DNA of 64,000 nucleotides, from contig CAMMST010000002.1 of assembly GCA_946499615.1 (NCBI GenBank), positions 1 through 64,000 on the forward strand. Reading direction: 5' to 3'. Positions 1 through 9,484 of this stretch are shown piece after piece. Both the position numbers and the translations under genes were made by a program. Numbering within the stretch: position 1 is the first letter of the stretch; each line of letters opens with the position of its first letter. This DNA is from Enterococcus_E cecorum_B. GTDB taxonomy: Bacteria; Bacillota; Bacilli; Lactobacillales; Enterococcaceae. A model generated the notes under the pieces. The model was not told the origin of the DNA. It searched no databases and saw only the letters and a program-made list of their open reading frames with translations.

Positions 1-45
1 AGTAGTTGGGGGTTTCCCCCTGTGAGGGTAGGACGTCGCCACGCA
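1..45 (+). rRNA. rrf: 5S ribosomal RNA, 3' end (partial)
   Basis: The first 45 bases match the 3' third of a Firmicutes 5S rRNA: a G-rich/C-rich hairpin, the GTGAGGGTAGGACGTCGCC segment and the terminal CACGCA that pairs with the missing 5' end. The rest of the gene, and presumably a 16S-23S operon, lies left of the window. A strong terminator follows at once, so this is the last gene of its operon. Confidence 0.88.
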
Positions 46-55
46 ACTTTGAATG

Positions 56-83
56 GCTAGACAAGTTTTGTCTAGCTTTTTTT
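56..83 (+). terminator. rRNA operon terminator
   Basis: A perfect 9-bp stem (GCTAGACAA / TTGTCTAGC) with a 3-base loop is followed by seven T residues, a classical intrinsic terminator directly behind the 5S rRNA. Confidence 0.9.
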
Positions 84-194
84 ATTGAAAGCAATCCAAT
101 CTGCTAGGTTAGTGAATATGAATTTAAGTTTGCGTAAATAGAAGAAATCCCTTAAAATAAGACAAGAAAAAGAGAATAAAGAAAGTTGGTCGTA

Positions 195-938
195 ATGGTT
201 AGATATAAAGCAATCATAGCATATGATGGTAGTGATTTTTGTGGTTTTCAAAGACAAATCAATGGTCGCACGGTTCAAGAAGAATTAGAAAAAACTTTAA
301 GCAAGATGGCGAATCAGCCTATCGTTGTTCACGGTTCAGGTAGGACGGACTCGGGGGTTCACGCATTAGGTCAAGTGATCCATTTTGATTTTCCACAGGA
401 GCGTGATTTGGAAAAGATGCGTTTTGCCTTAGATACACAATCATCTGAAGATATTGCTTGTATTAGTGTTGAGAAGGTTTCAGAAGATTTTCATGCTAGA
501 TATAACGTGGTAGAAAAGACCTATGAATATCGCTTGCAGATTCAAAAGCCCCGTTCACCTTTTAGAAGAAAATATGCTGCTTATTATGCTTATCCTTTGA
601 ATGTTGAAAAGATGCAACAAGCGATAACTGATTTTTTAGGGACGCATGATTTTTCAGCCTTTTGCGCTAGTGGGAGCTCGGTTGAGGATAAGGTTCGAAC
701 AGTCTATGAAGTAAATATCCGACAAGACGAGGGAAATGGGGAGTTGATTTTTACTTTTAGAGGTGATGGTTTTTTATATAAGATGATTCGTATTATGGTA
801 GGAACACTATTAAAAATTGGCAATGAACGAATGCCAGTAGATGCCATTCCAGCTATTATCGCCTCTAAAGATCGTAATCAAGCAGGCCCCACGGCTCATC
901 CTGAAGGGTTATATTTAAAAAAAGTCAAATATGAATAA
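195..938 (+). CDS. truA: tRNA pseudouridine(38-40) synthase TruA
   Basis: TruA isomerises uridines 38, 39 and 40 in the tRNA anticodon arm to pseudouridine. The catalytic motif is present as GRTDSGVHALGQ, with the nucleophilic Asp near residue 52, and the N-terminal AYDGSDFCGFQRQ is typical. From the ATG at 195 the protein is 247 residues, a normal family length. The frame can be extended to a TTG at 186, but ATG 195 is preferred. It is a single gene between the rRNA operon terminator and a bidirectional terminator. Confidence 0.95.
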   Translation: MVRYKAIIAYDGSDFCGFQRQINGRTVQEELEKTLSKMANQPIVVHGSGRTDSGVHALGQVIHFDFPQERDLEKMRFALDTQSSEDIACISVEKVSEDFHARYNVVEKTYEYRLQIQKPRSPFRRKYAAYYAYPLNVEKMQQAITDFLGTHDFSAFCASGSSVEDKVRTVYEVNIRQDEGNGELIFTFRGDGFLYKMIRIMVGTLLKIGNERMPVDAIPAIIASKDRNQAGPTAHPEGLYLKKVKYE

Positions 939-943
939 TCAAA

Positions 944-982
944 AAAGCGCTATGGACTAATGATTAGACATAGCGCTCTTAT
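944..982. terminator. bidirectional terminator, truA / yfhO-like
   Basis: A 9-bp inverted repeat (AGCGCTATG at 946-954, CATAGCGCT at 969-977) has an A-run on its left and a T-rich right side, placed between two convergent genes. It can end transcription from both. Confidence 0.8.
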
Positions 983-985
983 TGT

Positions 986-3571
986 TTAGTTCAGAAGTTT
1001 TTTTCGTTGATAGTAGCAATATAAGCCAAAAAGTACAAGTGCTGTTAAGCTTATTCCGCTACCTATGAATAAGCCTGGTGGATAATACGTCAAGGTTAGT
1101 GTATGTTTGCCTTTTTTGACTGGAATGGTGATTAGTGCATTTTTGAAGGCTTTGATTGGTACTTTTTTTCCATCAATTTTGGCTTGCCAACCTTTATCAT
1201 AAGCTAAGGTAGTAAAGAGAACTTGATCTTTTTTTGCTTCAAAGGTCGCAGTCGCTTGGTTTTGATTTACTTGAAAAGCGACTTCATTTTGTCTTAGTAC
1301 ATTGATGGCTTGCTGATAAGCGTTGGTATCAAGTAGTAGGACTTTAGGTGTTAGGAAGGATAGCTTTTGATTCCCATTTAGGCTGATTGTGAATTGAAAA
1401 GTAGTATCCTGATTAAAGTAGCCTAAATTATAATATTGACCATTAATATCGATTTGACTTTCATAGCTTGAATGAGCTGTTGTTACTGTTGCGCTACTTG
1501 CATTCAATTGCGAGAAGTCAAAAGGAAACAGGCTGACATAAGCTTGGGTATTAGCCGGAATAAAGACTTGATAAGTAATTTTTTGTTCTTGGTCCGGATT
1601 TTGTTGAATATAGGTAGTAATATTGCCATTCTCATCAATCTTAGTGTTGGTTTGTTGCACTAAAGAGACTGTGGTGAACTGAAAATATTCCTGATTTTGC
1701 CGAGATAAGGCATTGAATAGATTTTTTTGACTTGCCAAGTTATCGAATTTAGGTTGTTGGACGTTATAGATATCTTCAGGAGCAAGTATACCTAATTCAA
1801 GGGCATTATGATTTTCGTATAGTTGATAATTCCCTACTTTTTGTTTTTGGATAAAGCCGTATTTTTCTACTGGTTGCGTAGATAAGTTGTACTTGATATC
1901 AAAAAGGCTATCCATCAACAGGGTATTGTTTGGGTAACGTAAATTAAGATTGGTGCCACGTGACCGAAATCCGAGTTGATTTAAATAGCTAGAAGCGTGA
2001 CGATTACGCATAGATGAAAATAAGCCAATCCCAGCATAGTTGTAATGAAAAGCATCATTAACCGAGACAGGATCGAGATTTTCTAGACGATAAAAATCTT
2101 GATTATGCTGTTTTGTATAACCAACCAATGCCGAAATAGCTGGATAAGGATCTGTATATAGTGAACGGGAAGCATAGACCCAATCATTGCGAATCCCTAA
2201 AATTAAGTAATAGGAATTGATAGACATTTCGCCAAATGCTATGACAAGTAAAACAAGCGAAAATATTTTTTTAGAAAAGTGATTCCGATAAATAAAAAGA
2301 ATCATGTAAATCGTAAGGACAATTGCAGTTATCCATGCTGAAGAAGGCGTAAGAAAAAGGTATTCTTTTTCAGCTTTTCCAAAATAGGCAATCGCAAATA
2401 AAAGCAGCCAGAATAAGCATGTGTAGGCTAATGTTATTCTTGAATAGTGATAGATATCCGATAGTCCAAACCCTGCTAAATAAACGACAACAAATGAGAA
2501 TAAAAAGGCAAAACGAAATAAAAACATATTAGGGGCGTGCATACCTTGCCAAAACAAATTTAAAGGTTCTAAATAAAAGCTTGCTATCAGTATGGCAATT
2601 AAAACGGTATAAGCAATTTTTTCTTTAAGTAGAAAACGTTTATTCACATAATATAAGGTTAAGCCAATCAGACTTAGTAGTCCTACAAAAACAAAGGGAA
2701 TGGAGCCGTATTTTGTCGTATCGTAAACGCCAATAAAATTTTTGATAAGTAAATCGAGTGTAGCAGTATCTTCGGTTTTCCATTGGGAGATTTTTGTGAG
2801 TGACTCACCGTTTGTCTTTAAGTCAATGAGCGTGGGCAATAAGATAAACATAGAAGCGCAGCCACTACAAATTCCCGTCATTAAAAATGGGATAATTGCG
2901 GCTTTGGTTTTTCTGAAATTTGCAACAAGTTGAACAAAAAAGAACATGACAGAGAATACACCAATCATAAAACCAAAATAAAAACTTGTGCAAAATAAAA
3001 GAAAATAACTGATAAATAATAAGCCAACTTTTTGTTTAGCGATGAGTCGTTGAATACCTAAAATTACTAATGGTAGATAAATAAAGGCATCTAGCCACAT
3101 GATTAATTCTGATTGTGCAACAGCAAAGGATAAAAGTGAATAACAAGTGACCAAAGCAAGTCGTAGTGTATCTGTTAATTTAGGATAAGTTGACTTGGCC
3201 AGTACCCCAAAGCTTAAACCCATCATGCCAAATTTGACTAAAGTTAAGAAGTATAGGGCATCAGGCATCAGTTGATTTGGGAAAAAGAGCACCAAAGGAG
3301 TAAAAATTCCTCCCAAATAATAGGCAGCTAGTGAAAGATAGTTTAAGCCAAGTGCGGCATTAAAGGTGTAAAAAATACTTTGTTTGCCCAGTAAGACTTG
3401 TCGAAAACTAGCATGAAAGTTGGAAAATTGAGCAAACGCATCACTGGCCAAAATACTGCGATCACTTCCAGGATAGATGCCATTTAAAAGATAGACAAAA
3501 GTCATGATAACTACGGGAATGAAAAAACTAAAAAGTAAGTAAGATTTATTTTGTTTGATATATTGCCTCAT
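986..3571 (-). CDS. YfhO family polytopic membrane protein
   Basis: An 861-residue protein with an N-terminal transmembrane segment, roughly a dozen hydrophobic helices over the first 450 residues, a large extracytoplasmic region and a last helix just before a KK-rich tail. Size, topology and the opening motif (YPGSDRSILASDAFAQF) fit the YfhO family. Members are GT-C-fold glycosyltransferase-like proteins; in several Firmicutes they act in glycosylation of lipoteichoic acid or other envelope polymers. A GAGG ribosome site precedes the ATG. The substrate cannot be read from the sequence. It stands alone, convergent with truA. Confidence 0.8.
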   Translation of the reverse strand: MRQYIKQNKSYLLFSFFIPVVIMTFVYLLNGIYPGSDRSILASDAFAQFSNFHASFRQVLLGKQSIFYTFNAALGLNYLSLAAYYLGGIFTPLVLFFPNQLMPDALYFLTLVKFGMMGLSFGVLAKSTYPKLTDTLRLALVTCYSLLSFAVAQSELIMWLDAFIYLPLVILGIQRLIAKQKVGLLFISYFLLFCTSFYFGFMIGVFSVMFFFVQLVANFRKTKAAIIPFLMTGICSGCASMFILLPTLIDLKTNGESLTKISQWKTEDTATLDLLIKNFIGVYDTTKYGSIPFVFVGLLSLIGLTLYYVNKRFLLKEKIAYTVLIAILIASFYLEPLNLFWQGMHAPNMFLFRFAFLFSFVVVYLAGFGLSDIYHYSRITLAYTCLFWLLLFAIAYFGKAEKEYLFLTPSSAWITAIVLTIYMILFIYRNHFSKKIFSLVLLVIAFGEMSINSYYLILGIRNDWVYASRSLYTDPYPAISALVGYTKQHNQDFYRLENLDPVSVNDAFHYNYAGIGLFSSMRNRHASSYLNQLGFRSRGTNLNLRYPNNTLLMDSLFDIKYNLSTQPVEKYGFIQKQKVGNYQLYENHNALELGILAPEDIYNVQQPKFDNLASQKNLFNALSRQNQEYFQFTTVSLVQQTNTKIDENGNITTYIQQNPDQEQKITYQVFIPANTQAYVSLFPFDFSQLNASSATVTTAHSSYESQIDINGQYYNLGYFNQDTTFQFTISLNGNQKLSFLTPKVLLLDTNAYQQAINVLRQNEVAFQVNQNQATATFEAKKDQVLFTTLAYDKGWQAKIDGKKVPIKAFKNALITIPVKKGKHTLTLTYYPPGLFIGSGISLTALVLFGLYCYYQRKKLLN

Positions 3572-3639
3572 AAATGAATAACCTCAGTATAAAGATAGTA
3601 TAAAAACATTGTACCATAAGAAAGGAGATAAAAAAGGGC

Positions 3640-3672
3640 AAAAAAAAAGAAGCCACAACTAAATGCAGCTTC
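3640..3672 (-). terminator. rpmB terminator
   Basis: On the minus strand, a GAAGC/GCTTC stem (3668-3672 with 3649-3653) is followed by a run of T residues (A-run at 3641-3648 on the plus strand), just past the rpmB stop codon. Confidence 0.65.
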
Positions 3673-3689
3673 GTCATTTCGTTTATTAA

Positions 3690-3878
3690 TTAAACTCGCT
3701 CAACTTTTCCAGATTTCAAAGCACGAGTTGATACCCAAACTTTTTGAGGTTTGCCATCAATTAATACACGAACTTTTTGTAAGTTAGGTTTAACTGTACG
3801 TTTTGTAGCGTTCATTGCGTGTGAACGGTTATTTCCACTTTTAGTTTTACGACCTGTAAAGTAGCAAACTTTTGCCAT
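3690..3878 (-). CDS. rpmB: 50S ribosomal protein L28
   Basis: The 62-residue product has the L28 signature from the start: CYFTGRKTKSGNNRSHAMN, then KRTVKPNLQKVR and the C-terminal RALKSGKVERV. L28 is a small basic protein of the large ribosomal subunit. A strong AAAGGAGG site lies upstream of the ATG. It is divergent from the asp23-fakA pair, the same arrangement as in Bacillus (rpmB / yloU-yloV). The Cys2 form typical of zinc-binding L28 is not complete here. Confidence 0.97.
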   Translation of the reverse strand: MAKVCYFTGRKTKSGNNRSHAMNATKRTVKPNLQKVRVLIDGKPQKVWVSTRALKSGKVERV

Positions 3879-4118
3879 GTGTTTTTCCTCCTTTGCCTTG
3901 ATGTGGGAGCGATTATTTTCGTCTCATACCAAATTAATTTATCATATACTGAAAAAAAAGGCAAGAGATATTTTAGAATTCATTGACATTTTTTCTTAAA
4001 CATTGTAAATTAAACAAGGTTAGAGGGATTCATTCGGCTATCCCTTTTCATAAGATAGTAGCTATGATAAAATAAACTTATTGAATAAAAATAAGGTCCA
4101 GATGAAGGAGGATTTCTG

Positions 4119-4481
4119 ATGGCTGTAAAAATGATGACGCAAAATGGCTTAATCGAAATGTCCAATGATGTAATCGCAACAGTAGTAGGTGGCGCGGCTA
4201 CAGATGTATTTGGGATTGTCGGTATGGCTAGTAAAAAGCAAATTAAAGATAATATTAATGAAATTTTACGAAAAGAGAACTACTCAAAAGGTGTGGTTGT
4301 CCGTCAAGAAGAAAATGGCGTGGCAGTAGATGTGTACACAATCGTAAGTTATGGGACAAAGATTTCTGAAGTTTCTCGCAATGTCCAAGAAAAAGTGAAA
4401 TACAATCTTGAAACAATGCTTGGTGTAACTGCAAACTCAGTCAATGTTTTTGTTCAAGGTGTCCGTGTCTTACCAGAATAA
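4119..4481 (+). CDS. Asp23/Gls24 family envelope stress protein (YloU-like)
   Basis: A 120-residue Asp23/Gls24 (DUF322) domain protein: conserved features are the N-terminal GLIEMSNDVIATVVGGAATDVFGIVGM and the C-terminal VNVFVQGVRV. Relatives are abundant membrane-associated or alkaline/general-stress proteins of Gram-positives. A near-ideal ribosome site (AAGGAGGA) precedes the ATG. It lies 39 bp before fakA, matching the yloU-yloV pair of Bacillus. It is the short YloU type, so naming it gls24 would be too specific. Confidence 0.9.
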   Translation: MAVKMMTQNGLIEMSNDVIATVVGGAATDVFGIVGMASKKQIKDNINEILRKENYSKGVVVRQEENGVAVDVYTIVSYGTKISEVSRNVQEKVKYNLETMLGVTANSVNVFVQGVRVLPE

Positions 4482-4520
4482 ACTAGCGGATAATTTTTAA
4501 TGAGGAGGATTTTTTTTCAA

Positions 4521-6197
4521 GTGGTGGTAAATAAGATTAGCGCTAGTCAGTTCCAAGAAATGGTACAAGCTGGGGCAACACGATTACAAGCAAATGCAGA
4601 ATATGTCAATTCTTTAAATGTCTTTCCAGTTCCTGATGGTGATACTGGGACCAATATGAACTTAACAATGACTTCTGGGGCAAAAGCTGTGAGTGATTCA
4701 GCGAGTGAGCATGTCGGTGAGTTAGCAAAATGCTTATCTAAAGGCTTATTAATGGGTGCTCGCGGAAATTCTGGAGTCATTTTATCACAATTATTCCGCG
4801 GATTTGGTAAAGCAATTATTGATTTTGAGAGTTTAGATGCCAAACAATTAGCAGCGGCCTTTACCAATGGCGTGAATACAGCCTACAAAGCTGTGATGAA
4901 GCCGGTTGAAGGAACGATTTTAACCGTAGCACGTGTCGGCGCTGAATTTGGTGAACGTAAAGCAAAAGAAAGTGATGATTGCGTTGAAGTCATGCAAGCC
5001 GTAGTAAAAGGGGCGAAAAAAGCTTTAGCCAAAACACCAGATTTATTGCCAGTCTTAAAAGAAGTAGGCGTAGTTGATAGCGGTGGGCAAGGTTTATTAT
5101 TTGTTTATGAAGGCTTTTTAAATGCTTTAACTGGTAACTTTGAAGAAGATGAGCAGTTTACTTTAAGTTTGGCTTCTATGGATCAAATGGTTCACGCAGA
5201 ACATGAGCGCTCAGTACAAGGTCAATTAGCTACTGAAGATATCAAGTTTGGTTACTGTACAGAAATTATGGTGAAAATTGGGGAAGGCCCAACGGTAGAT
5301 AGTGAATTTGACTATGATACTTTCCGTAATTATTTAAATGAACTTGGAGATTCTTTATTAGTGGTGAATGATGATGAAATTATCAAAGTTCACGTGCACA
5401 CAGAACATCCTGGTGAAGTGATGAATTATGGCCAAAAATTTGGTTCGTTGATTAAAGTCAAAGTAGACAATATGCGTTTACAACATGAAACAATTTTAGA
5501 GCATGACCAACAACAAGCGAAACCCCAAGCAAAACCAAAGATTCCATTTGGTGTCATTGCAATTGCGGCAGGTGAAGGCTTGAAAGAATTATTTACGAGT
5601 CTAGGTGTTCATTATGTCATCAGTGGTGGTCAAACGATGAATCCAAGTACCCAAGATATTATGGATGCTATCGAAGCAATCAATGCTGAACAAGTGATTA
5701 TCTTACCAAATAATAAAAATATCTTTATGGCAGCTGAACAAGCGGCTGAAGTAGCTGAAATTCCTGTTGCAGTTGTACCAAGTAGAACGATTTCTCAAGG
5801 GATGACTGCTTTACTAGCCTTTAATCCAGAAGCTACATTAAATGAAAATAAAGAACAAATGACTGAGATGCTTGAAAACGTCGTTAGTGGATCTGTAACT
5901 CATGCGATTCGTGATACAAGTATTGATGGTATCGAGATTACTAAGGGCGATTTCTTAGGTATGGTAGATGGCAAGATTGTCGTTTCTAAACCACAGATTT
6001 TAGCTGTATGTATGGATACTTTACAAGCCATGATGGATGAAGATACAGAAATTATCACGATTATTATTGGTGAAGAAGGTAGCGAATCTCAAGCAAAAGA
6101 AATTGAAGCTGCATTACTTGCAATCAATGATGAACTTGAAATTGAAATCCATCAAGGAGATCAACCAGTTTATCCATATCTATTCTCAGCAGAATAA
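4521..6197 (+). CDS. fakA: Fatty acid kinase subunit FakA (DhaL/DAK2-DegV-like fusion, YloV)
   Basis: FakA phosphorylates fatty acids held by a FakB (DegV) protein, making acyl-phosphate for PlsX. The N-terminal DAK2/DhaL kinase domain is clear (FPVPDGDTGTNMNLTM with the ATP-magnesium aspartates; later GARGNSGVILSQ). The C-terminal half carries the FakA domain (INAEQVIILPNNKNI, VPSRTISQGMTALLAF). An ATG at 4500 is in frame, but the AGGAGGA ribosome site lies inside that extension (4503-4509), so GTG 4521 (or 4524) is the better start, giving about 558 residues. No fakB is in the window. PlsX and an acyl carrier protein lie downstream. Confidence 0.92.
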   Translation: MVVNKISASQFQEMVQAGATRLQANAEYVNSLNVFPVPDGDTGTNMNLTMTSGAKAVSDSASEHVGELAKCLSKGLLMGARGNSGVILSQLFRGFGKAIIDFESLDAKQLAAAFTNGVNTAYKAVMKPVEGTILTVARVGAEFGERKAKESDDCVEVMQAVVKGAKKALAKTPDLLPVLKEVGVVDSGGQGLLFVYEGFLNALTGNFEEDEQFTLSLASMDQMVHAEHERSVQGQLATEDIKFGYCTEIMVKIGEGPTVDSEFDYDTFRNYLNELGDSLLVVNDDEIIKVHVHTEHPGEVMNYGQKFGSLIKVKVDNMRLQHETILEHDQQQAKPQAKPKIPFGVIAIAAGEGLKELFTSLGVHYVISGGQTMNPSTQDIMDAIEAINAEQVIILPNNKNIFMAAEQAAEVAEIPVAVVPSRTISQGMTALLAFNPEATLNENKEQMTEMLENVVSGSVTHAIRDTSIDGIEITKGDFLGMVDGKIVVSKPQILAVCMDTLQAMMDEDTEIITIIIGEEGSESQAKEIEAALLAINDELEIEIHQGDQPVYPYLFSAE

Positions 6198-6207
6198 AGT
6201 ATAAATG

Positions 6208-6243
6208 GTGGAGAGTGTGGGAAAACCTACACTCTCTTTTTAT
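6208..6243 (+). terminator. fakA terminator
   Basis: An 11-bp stem (6211-6221 with 6226-6236, one G-T pair) with a 4-base loop is followed by a T-run. It separates asp23-fakA from recG. Confidence 0.85.
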
Positions 6244-6246
6244 ATA

Positions 6247-6307
6247 AGGTGGTAAATCGACTGAGTCAACGTCTATACGCGAAAGTAGCTAGTCGATTGA
6301 CACCGTC
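6247..6307 (-). repeat. Possible minimal copy of the intergenic structured repeat
   Basis: Read on the minus strand, this stretch starts GACGGTGTCAATCGACTAGCT and ends AGTCGATTTACCACCTT. The ends are an 8-bp inverted repeat (6255-6262 with 6291-6298). The GACGGTGT start and the AGTCGATTTACCACC end resemble the module boundaries of the larger repeats at 52201 and 58861; 52206-52220 differs from the end by one base. The interior is much shorter and unlike theirs, so the relationship is tentative. It lies in the recG leader. Confidence 0.4.
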
Positions 6308-6335
6308 TGTGATTTGATAAAGAAGGTGGTGTGAG

Positions 6336-8372
6336 ATGAATTTACAAGATCCAGTAACAGCTTTAAGTGGCGTGGGGGCAAAACGTGCTGAAACTTTAGC
6401 TACTTTAGGGATTGAAACGATTGAAGATTTATTAAGCTACTATCCTTTTCGCTATGAAGATATTCAGGAGCGCCAAATTCAAGAGATTAATGATCAAGAA
6501 AAGGTAACATTAAAAGGTTTAGTGGTCTCGCCAGCTGTATTAAATCGTTTTGGTTATAAGAAATCCAAACTTTCTTTTCGTTTGATGCAAGAGAATGATG
6601 TGTTTATGGTTAGTTTCTTTAATCAGCCTTATTTAAAGGATAAAGTAGTAGTTGGTGAAGAAATTGCTATTTATGGACGCTGGGATGCCAAACGCCAGAC
6701 ACTAAATGGTATGAAAATTTTGAGCAGTAGTAGCCAAAATGAAGGTTTTTCGCCGATTTATCATGTCAATAAATCCATTAGACAAACAACACTGATTCAA
6801 TTAATTAAGCAAGCTTTTGAACAGTATTATGGCTATATCGAGGAGAATTTACCGCAAAATCTCGTGGATAAATATCGTTTATTTGCTAGAAATGAAGCGA
6901 TGTGGGCGATGCATTTTCCAAAAACAATGGAAGATCATCATCAAGCCAAGCGAAGAGTGATTTTTGAAGAATTTTTTGTTTTTCAAATGAAGATTCAAGG
7001 GCTAAAGACAAGAGAAAAAGCGGAGAAAAACGGGCTCAGCATTCCTTATGATATCCAAAAATTAAAGGCCTTTATTGCGAGTCTGCCATTTGAATTAACG
7101 AATGCGCAAAAGAAAGTGACCAATGAGATTTGCAAAGATTTGTTAAGCCCTAAGCATATGCAACGTCTTTTGCAAGGTGATGTAGGGAGTGGGAAAACTA
7201 TTGTGGCGGCGATTGTGCTCTATGCCGCAACCACCGCAGGCTTTCAAGGCGCATTGATGGTGCCTACTGAAATCCTAGCGCAACAACATTACCAATCATT
7301 GGCTGAATTATTGCGTCCTTTTGAAGTGAATGTCGCACTTTTGACAGGATCGACTAAAACCAAAGAACGCCAGCAAATATTAACAGACTTGAAATCTGGA
7401 GAGCTAGATATCATCATTGGGACCCATGCCTTGATACAAGATGAAGTTGATTTTGCTCATCTAGGGTTAGTGATTACAGACGAGCAGCATCGATTTGGGG
7501 TAAATCAGCGTAAAGTTTTGCGTGAAAAAGGCTATAAACCAGATGTTTTATTCATGACCGCCACGCCGATTCCTAGAACTTTGGCCATTACCGCCTATGG
7601 AGAGATGGATGTGTCAATCATTGATGAGATGCCAGCTGGTCGTATTCCAATTGTGACGCGGTGGGTGCTTCCTAAGCAGCTTGACCAAGTATTGAAATGG
7701 GGACAAACGGAACTTGCAAGCCAGCATCAAATGTATGTCATCTGTCCGCTCATTGAAGAATCAGAAAGTTTAGATGTGGAAAATGCACAAAAAATTTATG
7801 AGCAACTGCGGGATTATTACGCGCCTGATTATCAAGTGGGACTCTTGCATGGACGGATGAAAAATGATGAAAAAGAGGCGGTCATGCAAGCTTTTAAAGA
7901 AAATCAGTTACAAGTATTGGTTTCGACCACGGTCATTGAAGTAGGGGTGAATGTACCGAATGCGACGGCGATGATTATTATTGATGCGGATCGCTTTGGC
8001 TTAGCACAACTTCACCAATTAAGAGGGCGTGTCGGTCGGGGAAGTCAAGCCTCCTACTGTATCTTAGTGGCAAATCCAAAAAATGAAGTTGGGAAAGAGC
8101 GAATGAAAATCATGACGCAGACCAATAACGGCTTTGTGGTCAGCCAAAAAGATTTGGAATTACGAGGCCCAGGAGAAGTATTTGGGAATCGTCAATCAGG
8201 CTTGCCGGTCTTTCATTTTGCAGATATTGTGGCTGATGCGCATATATTAGAAGTGGCCAAAGAAGAAGCCCAAGCGATTTATGCGCAAAAAGATTGGCAG
8301 ATTTTACCGATGTATCAGGATTTGGTGAACTATTTAGGAACTGATAAAAATAATGGCGAATTTTTTGACTAA
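6336..8372 (+). CDS. recG: ATP-dependent DNA helicase RecG
   Basis: RecG remodels stalled replication forks and Holliday junctions. At 678 residues it has normal length. The N-terminal wedge/OB region (about residues 60-160) is followed by helicase motifs: QGDVGSGKTIVA (Walker A), TDEQHRFGV (DEQH box), FMTATPIPRTLAI (motif III) and QLRGRVGRGSQASYC (motif VI). The family-specific C-terminal LELRGPGEVFGNRQSG is present. AAGAAGGTGG precedes the ATG. plsX follows after 44 bp, so the two are probably co-transcribed. Confidence 0.97.
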   Translation: MNLQDPVTALSGVGAKRAETLATLGIETIEDLLSYYPFRYEDIQERQIQEINDQEKVTLKGLVVSPAVLNRFGYKKSKLSFRLMQENDVFMVSFFNQPYLKDKVVVGEEIAIYGRWDAKRQTLNGMKILSSSSQNEGFSPIYHVNKSIRQTTLIQLIKQAFEQYYGYIEENLPQNLVDKYRLFARNEAMWAMHFPKTMEDHHQAKRRVIFEEFFVFQMKIQGLKTREKAEKNGLSIPYDIQKLKAFIASLPFELTNAQKKVTNEICKDLLSPKHMQRLLQGDVGSGKTIVAAIVLYAATTAGFQGALMVPTEILAQQHYQSLAELLRPFEVNVALLTGSTKTKERQQILTDLKSGELDIIIGTHALIQDEVDFAHLGLVITDEQHRFGVNQRKVLREKGYKPDVLFMTATPIPRTLAITAYGEMDVSIIDEMPAGRIPIVTRWVLPKQLDQVLKWGQTELASQHQMYVICPLIEESESLDVENAQKIYEQLRDYYAPDYQVGLLHGRMKNDEKEAVMQAFKENQLQVLVSTTVIEVGVNVPNATAMIIIDADRFGLAQLHQLRGRVGRGSQASYCILVANPKNEVGKERMKIMTQTNNGFVVSQKDLELRGPGEVFGNRQSGLPVFHFADIVADAHILEVAKEEAQAIYAQKDWQILPMYQDLVNYLGTDKNNGEFFD

Positions 8373-8416
8373 CAGATATAATAGAATTATTCCATGAAAA
8401 AAGGTGAGGCGAAGAA

Positions 8417-9409
8417 ATGAAGATAGCAGTCGATGCAATGGGCGGCGATTATGCTCCAGAAGCAATCGTTAAAGGTGTGATGTTGGCCCGTGAAAAATTT
8501 AATGATATTGAATTTCAGCTTTATGGTAAAGAAGCAGAAATTAGAAAATATTTAACAGATGATCGCAATATTACGATTATTCATACGGATGAAAAAATCA
8601 ATAGCGATGATGAGCCAGTAAAAGCCATTCGTCGTAAAAAACAAGCTTCGATGGTTTTAGCCGCTCAAGCCGTAAAAGATGGACGTGCTGATGCGATTCT
8701 TTCTGCCGGCAATACCGGAGCATTATTAGCAGCTGGCTTATTTGTTGTCGGACGGATTAAAGGAATTGAACGACCTGGTTTGATGTCTACTTTACCGGTG
8801 ATTGGTTCGACTGGCGGTTTTGACATGCTTGATTTGGGTGCCAATGCCGATAACAAGCCAGAACATCTAGTCAAATACGCCATTCTAGGCTCTTATTATG
8901 CGGAAAATGTTCGGAAAGTGGCCCAACCAAAAGTCGCATTACTCAATAACGGAACCGAAGACTCAAAAGGCAATGAATTAACCAAAAAAGCCTTTGAATT
9001 ATTAAAAGCAACACCTGAAATCAATTTTATTGGCAATATCGAAGCGCGTGAACTTCTCGAAGGACGTGCCGATGTGGTGGTTACTGATGGCTTTACAGGG
9101 AATGCGGTCTTAAAATCAATTGAAGGAACCGCTCTTAGCATGATGAAATTATTGAAGCATGCGATTTTAGATAGTGGTATCAAAGGCAAAATGGGCGCTT
9201 TACTTTTAAAAGATGGCTTAAAAGATTTGAAGAACCAAATGGATTACTCTAAGCAAGGTGGCGCGGTATTATTCGGTTTAAAGGCACCTGTTATTAAGGC
9301 CCATGGTTCCTCCAAAGAAGAGGCCGTATATGCCACAATTAAGCAAATTCATACAATGCTTGAAAGTCGCGTAGTAGAAAAATTAGTTGCTCATTTTGAA
9401 GAAGAATAG
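8417..9409 (+). CDS. plsX: Phosphate acyltransferase PlsX
   Basis: PlsX interconverts acyl-ACP and acyl-phosphate, the donor for PlsY in phosphatidic acid synthesis. The opening MKIAVDAMGGDYAPEAIVKG and the core LSAGNTGALLAAGLF are diagnostic; length (330) is typical. It is followed by an acyl carrier protein gene with its own promoter. With FakA upstream this puts the acyl-phosphate machinery in one region. The fapR-fabD-fabG genes found beside plsX in Bacillus are absent. Confidence 0.97.
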   Translation: MKIAVDAMGGDYAPEAIVKGVMLAREKFNDIEFQLYGKEAEIRKYLTDDRNITIIHTDEKINSDDEPVKAIRRKKQASMVLAAQAVKDGRADAILSAGNTGALLAAGLFVVGRIKGIERPGLMSTLPVIGSTGGFDMLDLGANADNKPEHLVKYAILGSYYAENVRKVAQPKVALLNNGTEDSKGNELTKKAFELLKATPEINFIGNIEARELLEGRADVVVTDGFTGNAVLKSIEGTALSMMKLLKHAILDSGIKGKMGALLLKDGLKDLKNQMDYSKQGGAVLFGLKAPVIKAHGSSKEEAVYATIKQIHTMLESRVVEKLVAHFEEE

Positions 9410-9451
9410 TGATACTTGCCTGCAATGATTGTCACGAAAATGAAAAAAAGC

Positions 9452-9480
9452 TAGACAAAGAGACAATTTATCAGTACAAT
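9452..9480 (+). promoter_or_regulatory. Promoter of the acyl carrier protein gene
   Basis: A TAGACA -35 box (9452-9457) and a TACAAT -10 box (9475-9480) are separated by exactly 17 bp, each one mismatch from the sigma-A consensus, 42 bp before the ACP start. Confidence 0.7.
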
Positions 9481-9484
9481 GTAG

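Noticed and set aside
4023..4047. AGGGAT/ATCCCT hairpin in the asp23 upstream region, considered as terminator
   Set aside because: Short stem with a weak T tail and no gene upstream on that strand; too weak to call.
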